A program made the position numbers and the translations under genes. Positions 8,539 to 16,449 of a stretch of 22,689 bases of DNA are shown piece by piece. Every line of letters begins with the position of its first letter. Position 1 is the first letter of the stretch. The DNA lies in IMG/VR virus record IMGVR_UViG_3300017969_005705, positions 1-22,689 of that record; one strand, written 5' to 3'. The notes beneath the pieces are model-generated. The model had not been told where the DNA came from and ran no database searches. It was given only the letters and a program-made list of their open reading frames with translations. This DNA is from a virus.

Positions 8539-9843
8539 ATGGTAGTAGATAAAAATAAATTGCTAAAAGAATCTAAAACATTTTGTATGTTTCCGTGGAT
8601 GCATATTTACTCTAATCCTGACGGAACTACATGGCCCTGCTGTAATACTGAGCCTGAGGTTATAAATGAATCGTTGGAGAACAAGACTTTAGAAGAAATT
8701 TTTGTTAGCGAAAAATGGAATCAGTTGCGATTAGACATGCTTGAAGGAAAAGAAAATCCAGCATGTAGAAAATGCTATGCAGTTGAAAAAGCAGGCGGTG
8801 CAAGTTATAGAAGTTATGCAAATAAAGATTTTGGTAATAATATTGATTTGGTAGACAATACTTTACAAGATGGTAGTTTAGAATCGGTACAATTTAAATA
8901 TATAGATATTAGGTTTAGTAATCAATGTAATCAGGCATGTGCAACATGTGGGCCTGAATTTAGTACTTATTGGCAAAAACTATTAATAGATAATGACAGA
9001 TTTTTTGATAAATTTAAAAAATTTTATAGGTTATCAAATCATTCAAAAGAGAACATTTTTGAACAGTTAAAACCTCATTTTCCTACTGCTCAAGAAATTT
9101 ATTTTGCAGGCGGCGAACCTCTAATTATGGATGAGCACTATCAAATATTAAATCATCTAATAGATATAAAAGCTAATGATACTGTAAAGTTAAGATACAA
9201 TAGTAATTGTAGTAATTTTTACTATAAAAAAAGTAGTGTTATAAATTTATGGAATAAATTTAAATATGTTAAGTTAGGAGCAAGTGTAGATGCTGTTGAA
9301 GATGTTGCAGAGTTAATAAGATTTGGTACTAATTTTAAAACGTTATCTAGTAATTTAAAAGAAGCATTAACTTGTGAAAATTTAATATTACAATATGATA
9401 CTGTTGTAAGTGTACTAAACATTGATCATTTACCTTATATGTATGATTATTTGTTAGAAAATGATTTAGTGAATAAACAAACATGGTTTACACTTAATTT
9501 AGCCTTCACCCCTCTTCCTTTTAGTTTAACTAGTTTAATACCTAAATATAAAGAAAAATATTCCAAAAAAATATTAGATTATGCAGATTCTTTAGAAAAT
9601 AGAAAAGTTAAAAATATAGGAACATCGGCAAAAGAATTTTTAATTAATCAGTTAAGAGCAATACCTAATTTCATGTATGGAAGTGATACTTGGGAAAAAG
9701 ATGAAAAATGGTATGGGTTGCATGCACTTGTAGGTTGGACTATTAGAGATCATCAAGCTTTTGAAAATCTTATACCTGATGTTTATGATATGGCATTTAA
9801 TATAGCAAACAGATATGATAGAAATGGAAACAGAATTTCCTAA
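8539..9843 (+). CDS. Radical SAM protein 4, N-terminal Cys cluster (twitch/SPASM-like), 434 aa
   Basis: The N-terminal cluster segment is FCMFPW (C16), WPCC (C34, C35) and CRKC (C76, C79). The radical SAM motif is CNQACATC (C130, C134, C137) and GGEP is at 191-194. The segment YIDIRFSNQCN places it with proteins 5 and 6, which follow in tandem, so these three look like products of local duplication and divergence. Its C-terminus departs from the others: the D-x-x-R...FPE signature is replaced by RDHQAFENLIPDVYDMAF and then a short basic tail. It is preceded by a 14-base gap, the only break within the radical SAM run, with no clear ribosome binding site before the ATG. The substrate is unknown. 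Confidence 0.88.
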   Translation: MVVDKNKLLKESKTFCMFPWMHIYSNPDGTTWPCCNTEPEVINESLENKTLEEIFVSEKWNQLRLDMLEGKENPACRKCYAVEKAGGASYRSYANKDFGNNIDLVDNTLQDGSLESVQFKYIDIRFSNQCNQACATCGPEFSTYWQKLLIDNDRFFDKFKKFYRLSNHSKENIFEQLKPHFPTAQEIYFAGGEPLIMDEHYQILNHLIDIKANDTVKLRYNSNCSNFYYKKSSVINLWNKFKYVKLGASVDAVEDVAELIRFGTNFKTLSSNLKEALTCENLILQYDTVVSVLNIDHLPYMYDYLLENDLVNKQTWFTLNLAFTPLPFSLTSLIPKYKEKYSKKILDYADSLENRKVKNIGTSAKEFLINQLRAIPNFMYGSDTWEKDEKWYGLHALVGWTIRDHQAFENLIPDVYDMAFNIANRYDRNGNRIS

Positions 9844-11020
9844 ATATTTCTGTATGGCACCTTGGGTGCATATGAGTATATGGCAAACAGGAGATGCTTA
9901 TCCATGCTGTATTTACGATTGGCAAACACCAATTGGCAATATAAATCAGCAAGGAATTTATCAAACTTGGAATAGTCAAAAAATGAAGCAGTTACGCCTT
10001 GAGATGCTAAGAAATATTCCAGCACAAGGCTGTACAAAGTGTTTTGATTATGAAAAGAAAGGTATTTTATCTTATAGGCATAAGATGAATAAAGATTATA
10101 AACATCATTTTGATTTAGTAAAGTCTACAGATGAAACTGGCAAAGTAGAAAAATTGAATATTGCATATTTTGATGTAAGATTTTCAAATTTGTGTAATAT
10201 GAAATGCAGGTCTTGTGGTGCTCACTTTAGTAGTAAATGGGGAGAAGATCTTTACGGATCTCCTAAGATTATTGAAATCGAGTATGAGAATTTATGGGAA
10301 GAAATTGATCTTTTGTTGCCAAATGTAGAAGAAATTTATTTTACAGGAGGAGAAAGTTTATTCATGCCTCAGCATTATAAATTGTTAGATAAACTAATAC
10401 AAAAAAAGTTGTTTCCAAAATTAACGTATAATAGTAATGCAAGTAGATTAAATTTAAAAAATAATCATGTTGCAGATTATTGGAAGTATTTTACTGATAT
10501 AGAATTTTATATTAGTTTTGATCAAATATATGATAAGGCAGAATTTGCTAGACACGGTCAACAATGGAATATTATTTATAAAAATTTAATGTATATTAAA
10601 AACAATTTAAAACATGTTAAATTACGTCCTAATCCGACAATTAGCGTATTAAATATTTTAGATTTAGCTAATATAGTAAAATTTTGTTTCGATGAAAAAA
10701 TTTCATACAAATATCAAATGAATATGAACAATTTACTTATAACTCCTGAATATTTAAGTTGCACTATATTACCAAAAAGGTTAAAACAACTTGCAGAAGA
10801 AAGAATTAATTTTTTTATTAAAGAATTAAAATCTTATGACATTGAAAAAAATAATTTAGAAAAACTAAAACATAGTTTTTTAAAAGTTATAGAATTTATG
10901 TATAGTGCAGATAATACTCATATGATACCTATTTTTAAAAAAGAAATGCAAAGTTTAGATAAAAAAAGAGGTGAAAATTTTGTTAAAACCTATCCAGAAA
11001 TGACAGAGTTGTATGATTGA
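9815..11020 (+). CDS. Radical SAM protein 5, N-terminal Cys cluster, GGES variant (401 aa)
   Basis: The layout matches proteins 4 and 6: FCMAPW (C13), PCC (C31, C32), CTKC (C73, C76), then the radical SAM motif CNMKCRSC (C127, C131, C134). The motif that normally reads GGEP is GGES at 178-181 (FTGGESLF); Gly-Gly-Glu, which contacts the methionine end of SAM, is kept, so activity is still expected. The C-terminal signature LDKKRGENFVKTYPEM is clear. The ATG at 9815 gives a 29-base overlap with the upstream gene; a second in-frame ATG at 9824 is equally possible. Closest relative in the window by eye is protein 6, with matching phrases VRFSNLCN/IRVSNLCN and YQTWNSQKM/YQIWNSNSM. Confidence 0.88.
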   Translation: MIEMETEFPKYFCMAPWVHMSIWQTGDAYPCCIYDWQTPIGNINQQGIYQTWNSQKMKQLRLEMLRNIPAQGCTKCFDYEKKGILSYRHKMNKDYKHHFDLVKSTDETGKVEKLNIAYFDVRFSNLCNMKCRSCGAHFSSKWGEDLYGSPKIIEIEYENLWEEIDLLLPNVEEIYFTGGESLFMPQHYKLLDKLIQKKLFPKLTYNSNASRLNLKNNHVADYWKYFTDIEFYISFDQIYDKAEFARHGQQWNIIYKNLMYIKNNLKHVKLRPNPTISVLNILDLANIVKFCFDEKISYKYQMNMNNLLITPEYLSCTILPKRLKQLAEERINFFIKELKSYDIEKNNLEKLKHSFLKVIEFMYSADNTHMIPIFKKEMQSLDKKRGENFVKTYPEMTELYD

Positions 11021-12206
11021 AAATAAAGTATTTTGTATGATGCCGTGGATACATATGCATGTTTGGCCTGCAGGTACAGTTTATCCTTGTTGCATGGCCG
11101 ACCCAGAATTACCTATAGGAGATCTTAATAATAATTCAATTTATCAAATTTGGAATAGCAATAGTATGAAAAATTTACGGAAAAATATTCTTGCTAATAA
11201 AAGATCTCCTGAATGTAAACGTTGCTATGAATTAGAAGAAAATAATATACATACTTTAAGATTAAGTTCTAATGAAAATTTTAAGCATAGATTAGAAAAA
11301 ATACATAGCACTAAGGAAGATGGGTCGGTTGAAAAGTTTAATATGTATTACATGGACATACGGGTAAGTAATCTTTGTAATTTAAAATGTAGATCTTGTG
11401 GACCTCAGCTTAGTAGTAGCTGGTATGAAGATCATATTAGTTTACATGGAGATATACAACAACAGAAAATTTTAAAAGTTAATAAAAACTTTGTTAAAGA
11501 TTTATATCCATTATTATTAGATGTTGAAAGAGTTTATTGGGCAGGTGGTGAACCGTTAATAACTGAAGAACATTATGATATTTTAGACTTTTGGATAGAT
11601 AATAATAAAACAAATATTAAATTAGATTACACAACTAATTTTACTCAAATGAGGTATAAGAAAAAAACAATATTTGAGTATTGGAATTTTTTTAAGAGTG
11701 TTAGAGTAGCAGCTAGTTTAGATGCAAATTATAAAAAAGGAGAATTTTTAAGGAAAAATATTTCATGGAGTCAAATTGTTCAAAATAGAAAAGACATGAT
11801 AAAAGAATGTCCGGATGTATATTTTGAAATAACTCCTACTGTAAGTGTATACAATGTTTTTAATTTACCGGATTTTCATAAAGAATGGATTGAAGCAGGG
11901 TTGTTACGTCCGGAAAACTGGAGAATAAATATTTTGCTAGATCCTGTTTATATGAGATTACAAATTTTACCTATAGAATTGAAAAAATCTGTAACAAAAA
12001 AATACGAAAATCATATCAAATATTTAGAACAATTTCCAAATACAAAAAATGTTATAGATGGGTATAACAGTATCTTATCTTTTATGTCTGTAGGCAGGGA
12101 AAAGGAAATACATAGATTTAAAATTAAGACAAAATTATTAGATGAATTACGAAATGAAAACTTTAGAGATGTCTTTCCAGAATTAACAGAAATTGCTTAT
12201 GAATAG
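11013..12206 (+). CDS. Radical SAM protein 6, N-terminal Cys cluster (397 aa)
   Basis: N-terminal FCMMPW (C8), PCC (C26, C27) and CKRC (C68, C71) precede the radical SAM motif CNLKCRSC (C122, C126, C129); GGEP is at 178-181. The C-terminal signature LDELRNENFRDVFPEL is one of the clearest in the set. Similarity to protein 5 runs through the whole chain, including PIGDLNNNSIYQIWNSNSM against PIGNINQQGIYQTWNSQKM, which supports recent tandem duplication. It overlaps the upstream gene by 8 bases and the downstream B12-type gene by 8, counted from the ATG preferred for the latter. The reaction is unknown. Near-identical layouts with divergent core sequences suggest that the neighbouring paralogues act on related but different substrates. 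Confidence 0.88.
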   Translation: MIENKVFCMMPWIHMHVWPAGTVYPCCMADPELPIGDLNNNSIYQIWNSNSMKNLRKNILANKRSPECKRCYELEENNIHTLRLSSNENFKHRLEKIHSTKEDGSVEKFNMYYMDIRVSNLCNLKCRSCGPQLSSSWYEDHISLHGDIQQQKILKVNKNFVKDLYPLLLDVERVYWAGGEPLITEEHYDILDFWIDNNKTNIKLDYTTNFTQMRYKKKTIFEYWNFFKSVRVAASLDANYKKGEFLRKNISWSQIVQNRKDMIKECPDVYFEITPTVSVYNVFNLPDFHKEWIEAGLLRPENWRINILLDPVYMRLQILPIELKKSVTKKYENHIKYLEQFPNTKNVIDGYNSILSFMSVGREKEIHRFKIKTKLLDELRNENFRDVFPELTEIAYE

Positions 12207-14379
12207 TAAAATTGTAGATTTTTTTAGTTTACCAGATGCTCGATCAAAAGATAAAATTAAAAAACCTAATAAAGTAACAGCAGAAGATAAACATACTGCT
12301 ACACTTGAGATTATAAAAGAATTAAGTAAAGTAAGCCAAAAAGGGCTTGAAAATTTAGAAATTAATTACAATGTAGACAGAAAAACAAAAATTGTTCTTT
12401 GCTTATTGCCAGAGTGGGATTCAAATTTTCCTCCATATAACTTAGCAAAGCTTGCAGGCGCAATAAAAGTAAGCGGTTTTTTTTGTAAAAGTTTTGATTT
12501 AAACGCAGGAGCTCATCATTATTATCAAAATTTAGATAACAAATTAGATTATTATCCTTGGTCTCCCTTACGAGATTTTCATTGGCAAAATAATTTATAT
12601 TTTGAGGAATTGCATCCTGTGTTACAACCTTATTTTGATAAAAAAATACAAGAGATCGTTGAAATATCTCCGGATATTGTAGGTCTTACACTTTATTATT
12701 GTAATTATGAACCTTCTATTTATGTTGCAAATGAGCTAAAAAAATTCTTACCTAATATTAAATTTGTTGTAGGAGGACCTCATACTCATAATAGTTTTTT
12801 CAAAAGCAATAGTATTTTTGATTACGTTGTAAATGGAGAAGGTGAAAAACCTTTATTAGATATTTTAGAACAAATAGAGCAAGAAAAAGAAGTAGAGTTT
12901 ACAGATAAAAATGATAATAGTTTTTTTATTAGACAACCTGAAAACCAACGATATAATTTAAGTACTCTCCCATCACCTGATTATTCTGATTTTGATTTTT
13001 CACTTTATAAATTTCCTAATGGAGCATTGTGTGAAATTAGTAGAGGTTGTATTGCTAAATGCACATTTTGTGAAGAAACCCATTTTTGGAAATACAGGCA
13101 AAGAACTGCATTAAGCACACTAGAAGAAATTGAACGTATGTATTATACCTATGGTACAAATGTTTATTGGTTTATAGATAGTTTAGTTAATGGAAATTTA
13201 AATGAGTTAAGAGCTTTTTGCAGGGCAGTTCATCGGAAAGGATTAAAAATACACTGGACAGGATATGCTAGGTGCGACGGCAGAATGGATTTAGAGTATT
13301 ACAAAGATTTAAAAAAGGGAGGCTGTACAGTTTTAAATTATGGTATTGAAAGCGGTAGTCAGAAGGTCCTTGATAAAATGGATAAAAAAGTTACTGTTGA
13401 AGAAATGGAAGCAAATTTTAGAGATGGCAGTGCTGCTGGCATAGGTGCAATGACAAACTGGATAGTTGGTTTTCCTAATGAAAGACATATCGATTTTGAT
13501 AATACTTTAACATTTTTGTACAGAATAAAAGATAAAGGGTTATTATCTATAGCGCAAGGAACAGGATTTGTAGTAGGAGTAGATACTATAGTAGGACAAA
13601 ATTTTGACAAATTTGATCTCTTGCCCTATTATTATTATGATCATTGGATAACAAAGGATTTTAAAGCAAGTATTGCTCACAAAATGGTAAAAAATAAGCT
13701 TTTCAGTATATTTACAGACTTGATTAAGACAGACGAGGCTTGCGCTAAACCAACTAGAGAAAGGTTAGCTCAGGAACATTATAGAGTTGATTTTTTGAAT
13801 CCTGAGTTAGAAAAAGAAATACAATATACTTCAAAAGATTTTAATTATAATATAATAAATTCAAATATAGGACCATTCCAAGATAGTTTAATGAATGAAA
13901 TTTGGCCTTTTTTTCATATTTTGTGGAAAATAAAAGGTGGTTATAGTTTTCAACTGCTATTTAATATTAAGTTAGATCAAGAAGAATGGGGTATCAGGGG
14001 GTCGGCACCACTTAATTCTCTAATTAAATTTGATATTGATAATAATGGCAAATGGAAAGCCGATTGTACATTTGAATATAAGCAAGAAGATTATAATGGA
14101 TGGAATGATGTAAAATGGAAAGATCATTGGGGAAAAGAATTTTGTGCTCCAGATCCAGTAGGACCAGTGTGGAAAGTAACAGATTTTACAAGAGATACAA
14201 GTAACAGTGCAATACGTGCAAGAAAACTTGCTTGGAGAGATGATATTAAATATGATAATAGAGATCCGAAAAATGCTTTTAACGAAGACGAATATACGCA
14301 AATAGTACAAGAATTTTTAAATTATAGAAATATAAATTTTAGTTTTAATTATGAGTTCAAAAACAATGGAAAATGGTAG
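12199..14379 (+). CDS. Radical SAM protein 7: B12-binding-type (class B), 726 aa with long C-terminal extension
   Basis: Residues about 64-225 form a Rossmann-like segment of the cobalamin-binding type (KIVLCLLPEWDSNFPPYNLA, then DIVGLTLYY, IKFVVGGPHTHNSFF and VVNGEGEKPLLDIL). The radical SAM motif follows in SRGCIAKCTFC (C284, C288, C291), then YGIESGSQKVLDKM (381-394) and WIVGFPNE (421-428), typical of the class B/Elp3-like barrel. Such enzymes often methylate unreactive carbons or rearrange rings. I see no DxHxxG cobalamin motif; many radical SAM relatives lack it. The last ~250 residues are Trp- and Asp-rich and unrecognised. I prefer ATG at 12199 over the in-frame TTG at 12193, because it gives the usual 8-base overlap and a normal start codon. 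Confidence 0.85.
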   Translation: MNSKIVDFFSLPDARSKDKIKKPNKVTAEDKHTATLEIIKELSKVSQKGLENLEINYNVDRKTKIVLCLLPEWDSNFPPYNLAKLAGAIKVSGFFCKSFDLNAGAHHYYQNLDNKLDYYPWSPLRDFHWQNNLYFEELHPVLQPYFDKKIQEIVEISPDIVGLTLYYCNYEPSIYVANELKKFLPNIKFVVGGPHTHNSFFKSNSIFDYVVNGEGEKPLLDILEQIEQEKEVEFTDKNDNSFFIRQPENQRYNLSTLPSPDYSDFDFSLYKFPNGALCEISRGCIAKCTFCEETHFWKYRQRTALSTLEEIERMYYTYGTNVYWFIDSLVNGNLNELRAFCRAVHRKGLKIHWTGYARCDGRMDLEYYKDLKKGGCTVLNYGIESGSQKVLDKMDKKVTVEEMEANFRDGSAAGIGAMTNWIVGFPNERHIDFDNTLTFLYRIKDKGLLSIAQGTGFVVGVDTIVGQNFDKFDLLPYYYYDHWITKDFKASIAHKMVKNKLFSIFTDLIKTDEACAKPTRERLAQEHYRVDFLNPELEKEIQYTSKDFNYNIINSNIGPFQDSLMNEIWPFFHILWKIKGGYSFQLLFNIKLDQEEWGIRGSAPLNSLIKFDIDNNGKWKADCTFEYKQEDYNGWNDVKWKDHWGKEFCAPDPVGPVWKVTDFTRDTSNSAIRARKLAWRDDIKYDNRDPKNAFNEDEYTQIVQEFLNYRNINFSFNYEFKNNGKW

Positions 14380-15703
14380 TAGATTAACAGATACTTATTG
14401 CTATCATATAATGCAAGGAGTAAGTATTTCTGGTGTAGGTAGAGCAAGGCCTTGTTGTGTGTCTGAGCCTATGAATATTAAAAATTTTGTCTCTCCAGAA
14501 AGTTTAAAGATTTTTTCTAATGATAATGATAAAGGACATGTTTGCAGTAATTTAGAAGAACTAATTAATGATCCTGTTTTAAAAAAAATAAGGGCAAATA
14601 TGTTACTAGGAAAACGTTCTGATGAATGCAAATATTGTTATGCAAGAGAAGATGCAGGATTAACAAGTTTTAGACAAATACATAATGACATACATGAAGA
14701 TAAAATAGATAAAAAAATTAAAAATGTTAGGGCTGATGGTTTTTTAAAAACAGAAGCAATTTCGTATTTGGATATTACTTTAGGAAATATTTGTAATTTA
14801 AAATGTAGGACTTGTAATCCCTGGTCTAGTCATAGTTGGTTAGAAGAAGCTAAAGTTATTCCTCATATTAATATAGATAGTAAATATTCATTAGAAAATT
14901 ATGTGAATTCAGAACAGTGGTATGTTCATGCATTTAAAACAGGTTTTTTTGATGATGTTTTACCTAATGTAAAACATATAAATTTTTTAGGAGGAGAGCC
15001 TTTAGTTGTAGAGGTGCATTATGAGTGGCTGCAAAAAATAGTTGAAAAAGGATTATCAAAAGAAATAGAATTGCATTATAACACAAATCTTACAACTTTA
15101 CCTAGGAAAATTTTAGAAATTTGGAAATATTTTAAGATGATACATTTATCATTAAGTATTGATGCAGTAGGTAAATTAGCATATTATGTTAGATATCCTA
15201 GCAAATGGAAAAATATTGAAAAAAATGTAGATAAGTTAATTGTTTATTCAACTAATAGTAAAAATTTCAGTGTTCAGACTCATTTAACATTAAGTGTACT
15301 AAATATTTTTGATATTGATAATGTATTAAATTGGTGTATAGAACAATATAATAAATGGCATTTTATAGATAATAAAAGTTTTGTTCATTATGGGTATAGA
15401 AATATGTTACCTCATGTAAACATAGTAGAAAATCCCGAATATATGCATGTAAGGCATCTTCCCAATGATGTAAAGAACATTGTTTGTAAAAAAATAGACA
15501 AAGTGTGTCAATATATTTCTCACTTAGGCATTCCTGATTGGGAAATTAACAAATTGAATGACATTTTAAATTTAAAAAGTATGATTAATTTAGATAGGAA
15601 CGAAAAAAGTTGGAATAAATTTATTGAAAATACTAATGCAAGCGATGCATTTAGAAAATTATCTATTAAAGAATATATAAATTGGACAAATACACACATA
15701 TGA
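14351..15703 (+). CDS. Radical SAM protein 8, N-terminal Cys cluster (450 aa)
   Basis: The radical SAM motif is CNLKCRTC (C148, C152, C155) with LGGEPL (GGEP 214-217). The N-terminal cluster segment has C17 in DTYCYHIMQG in place of the FCxxPW of the others, then RPCC (C35, C36) and CKYC (C93, C96), with one extra Cys (C65) in a ~20-residue insertion. The region between the motif and GGEP is longer than in proteins 4-6. The C-terminus has only a faint form of the shared signature (DAFRKLSIKEYINW). It is the most diverged of the six N-terminal-cluster enzymes. The start overlaps the B12-type gene by 29 bases; an in-frame ATG at 14366 is an alternative. The stop overlaps the next ATG as ATGA. 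Confidence 0.86.
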   Translation: MSSKTMENGSRLTDTYCYHIMQGVSISGVGRARPCCVSEPMNIKNFVSPESLKIFSNDNDKGHVCSNLEELINDPVLKKIRANMLLGKRSDECKYCYAREDAGLTSFRQIHNDIHEDKIDKKIKNVRADGFLKTEAISYLDITLGNICNLKCRTCNPWSSHSWLEEAKVIPHINIDSKYSLENYVNSEQWYVHAFKTGFFDDVLPNVKHINFLGGEPLVVEVHYEWLQKIVEKGLSKEIELHYNTNLTTLPRKILEIWKYFKMIHLSLSIDAVGKLAYYVRYPSKWKNIEKNVDKLIVYSTNSKNFSVQTHLTLSVLNIFDIDNVLNWCIEQYNKWHFIDNKSFVHYGYRNMLPHVNIVENPEYMHVRHLPNDVKNIVCKKIDKVCQYISHLGIPDWEINKLNDILNLKSMINLDRNEKSWNKFIENTNASDAFRKLSIKEYINWTNTHI

Positions 15704-16446
15704 AAACGCTTGTATCTATAGGATGTAGTCACATGGCTGGATCCGAATGTGATGGTAAAGGTACTGATACTCCTATACAACGATCTAAATCTTTTCCAGC
15801 TAGAATTGCAAAGGATATTAATTACAATTATATAGATTATTCTGTTCCTGGTGCAAGTAACGAATCTACTTTTAGAAAATTAGTAGAATTTGTAACAGAA
15901 AATACTAACTATAAAGATTACTTTTTTTTAATTGGAATAACTAGTCCTTATAGGTTAGAGTTAAAATATTCTAAAGATAATAATTATGTACATGGTACAT
16001 GTCTAGATCCAGCAATACAAGAACAAGAAAAAAAATATTTTCCGTTAACTTCTGGTACAATGGATAGTATTATACAAGAAAAGAGTATGAGAGCGTTAAA
16101 AACTAATCTTAGTTTGTGGAATGAAGAGTTACGAGAACATCAAACTATTGTGATAGCATATGCAATCCAAAGAATTTGTATTAGTTTAAACTTAAACTAT
16201 TTTATATTAAATACCTGTCATGAATTATGGCCTAACGGAAGAGAAAAAAGTTTAGCAATATGCAATAACTTAGATTGGACTTATTATGATCATCCGTTAG
16301 AAAGAGAGTATTCTTACTTTTTTAGAGCAAAGGAAATCTACAAACTAACTAATATTACACCTTATGGACATCATTATGAAGAAGCGCATGTACTTTATTC
16401 GAAATATTTGTTGGATAAATTAAAATCTCTTTATAAGTTCGATTAA
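15700..16446 (+). CDS. SGNH/GDSL-hydrolase-like protein (248 aa)
   Basis: The N-terminus LVSIGCSHMAG carries a block-I-like Ser (S10 in GCSH) of the SGNH fold, followed by a GASN segment at 51-54 (block-II-like Gly) and a late HHYEEAHVLYSKYL that could supply the catalytic His. The usual GxND of block III is not clear; IGITSPYR (from about residue 76) sits where it is expected. Family members remove or transfer acyl groups, for example O-acetyl groups on polysaccharides, which would fit the glycan genes around it. The catalytic role is an inference and an inactive relative is possible. The ATG at 15700 forms an ATGA overlap with the preceding stop; an in-frame TTG at 15682 is less likely. Three bases separate it from the next gene. 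Confidence 0.65.
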   Translation: MKTLVSIGCSHMAGSECDGKGTDTPIQRSKSFPARIAKDINYNYIDYSVPGASNESTFRKLVEFVTENTNYKDYFFLIGITSPYRLELKYSKDNNYVHGTCLDPAIQEQEKKYFPLTSGTMDSIIQEKSMRALKTNLSLWNEELREHQTIVIAYAIQRICISLNLNYFILNTCHELWPNGREKSLAICNNLDWTYYDHPLEREYSYFFRAKEIYKLTNITPYGHHYEEAHVLYSKYLLDKLKSLYKFD

Positions 16447-16449
16447 CTT

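Noticed and set aside
12193-12198. TTG start two codons ahead of the class B radical SAM gene
   Set aside because: ATG at 12199 is a normal start codon and gives the 8-base overlap found repeatedly here.
15682-15699. TTG start six codons ahead of the SGNH-like gene
   Set aside because: ATG at 15700 makes the ATGA overlap typical of this gene run and begins directly at the conserved first strand.
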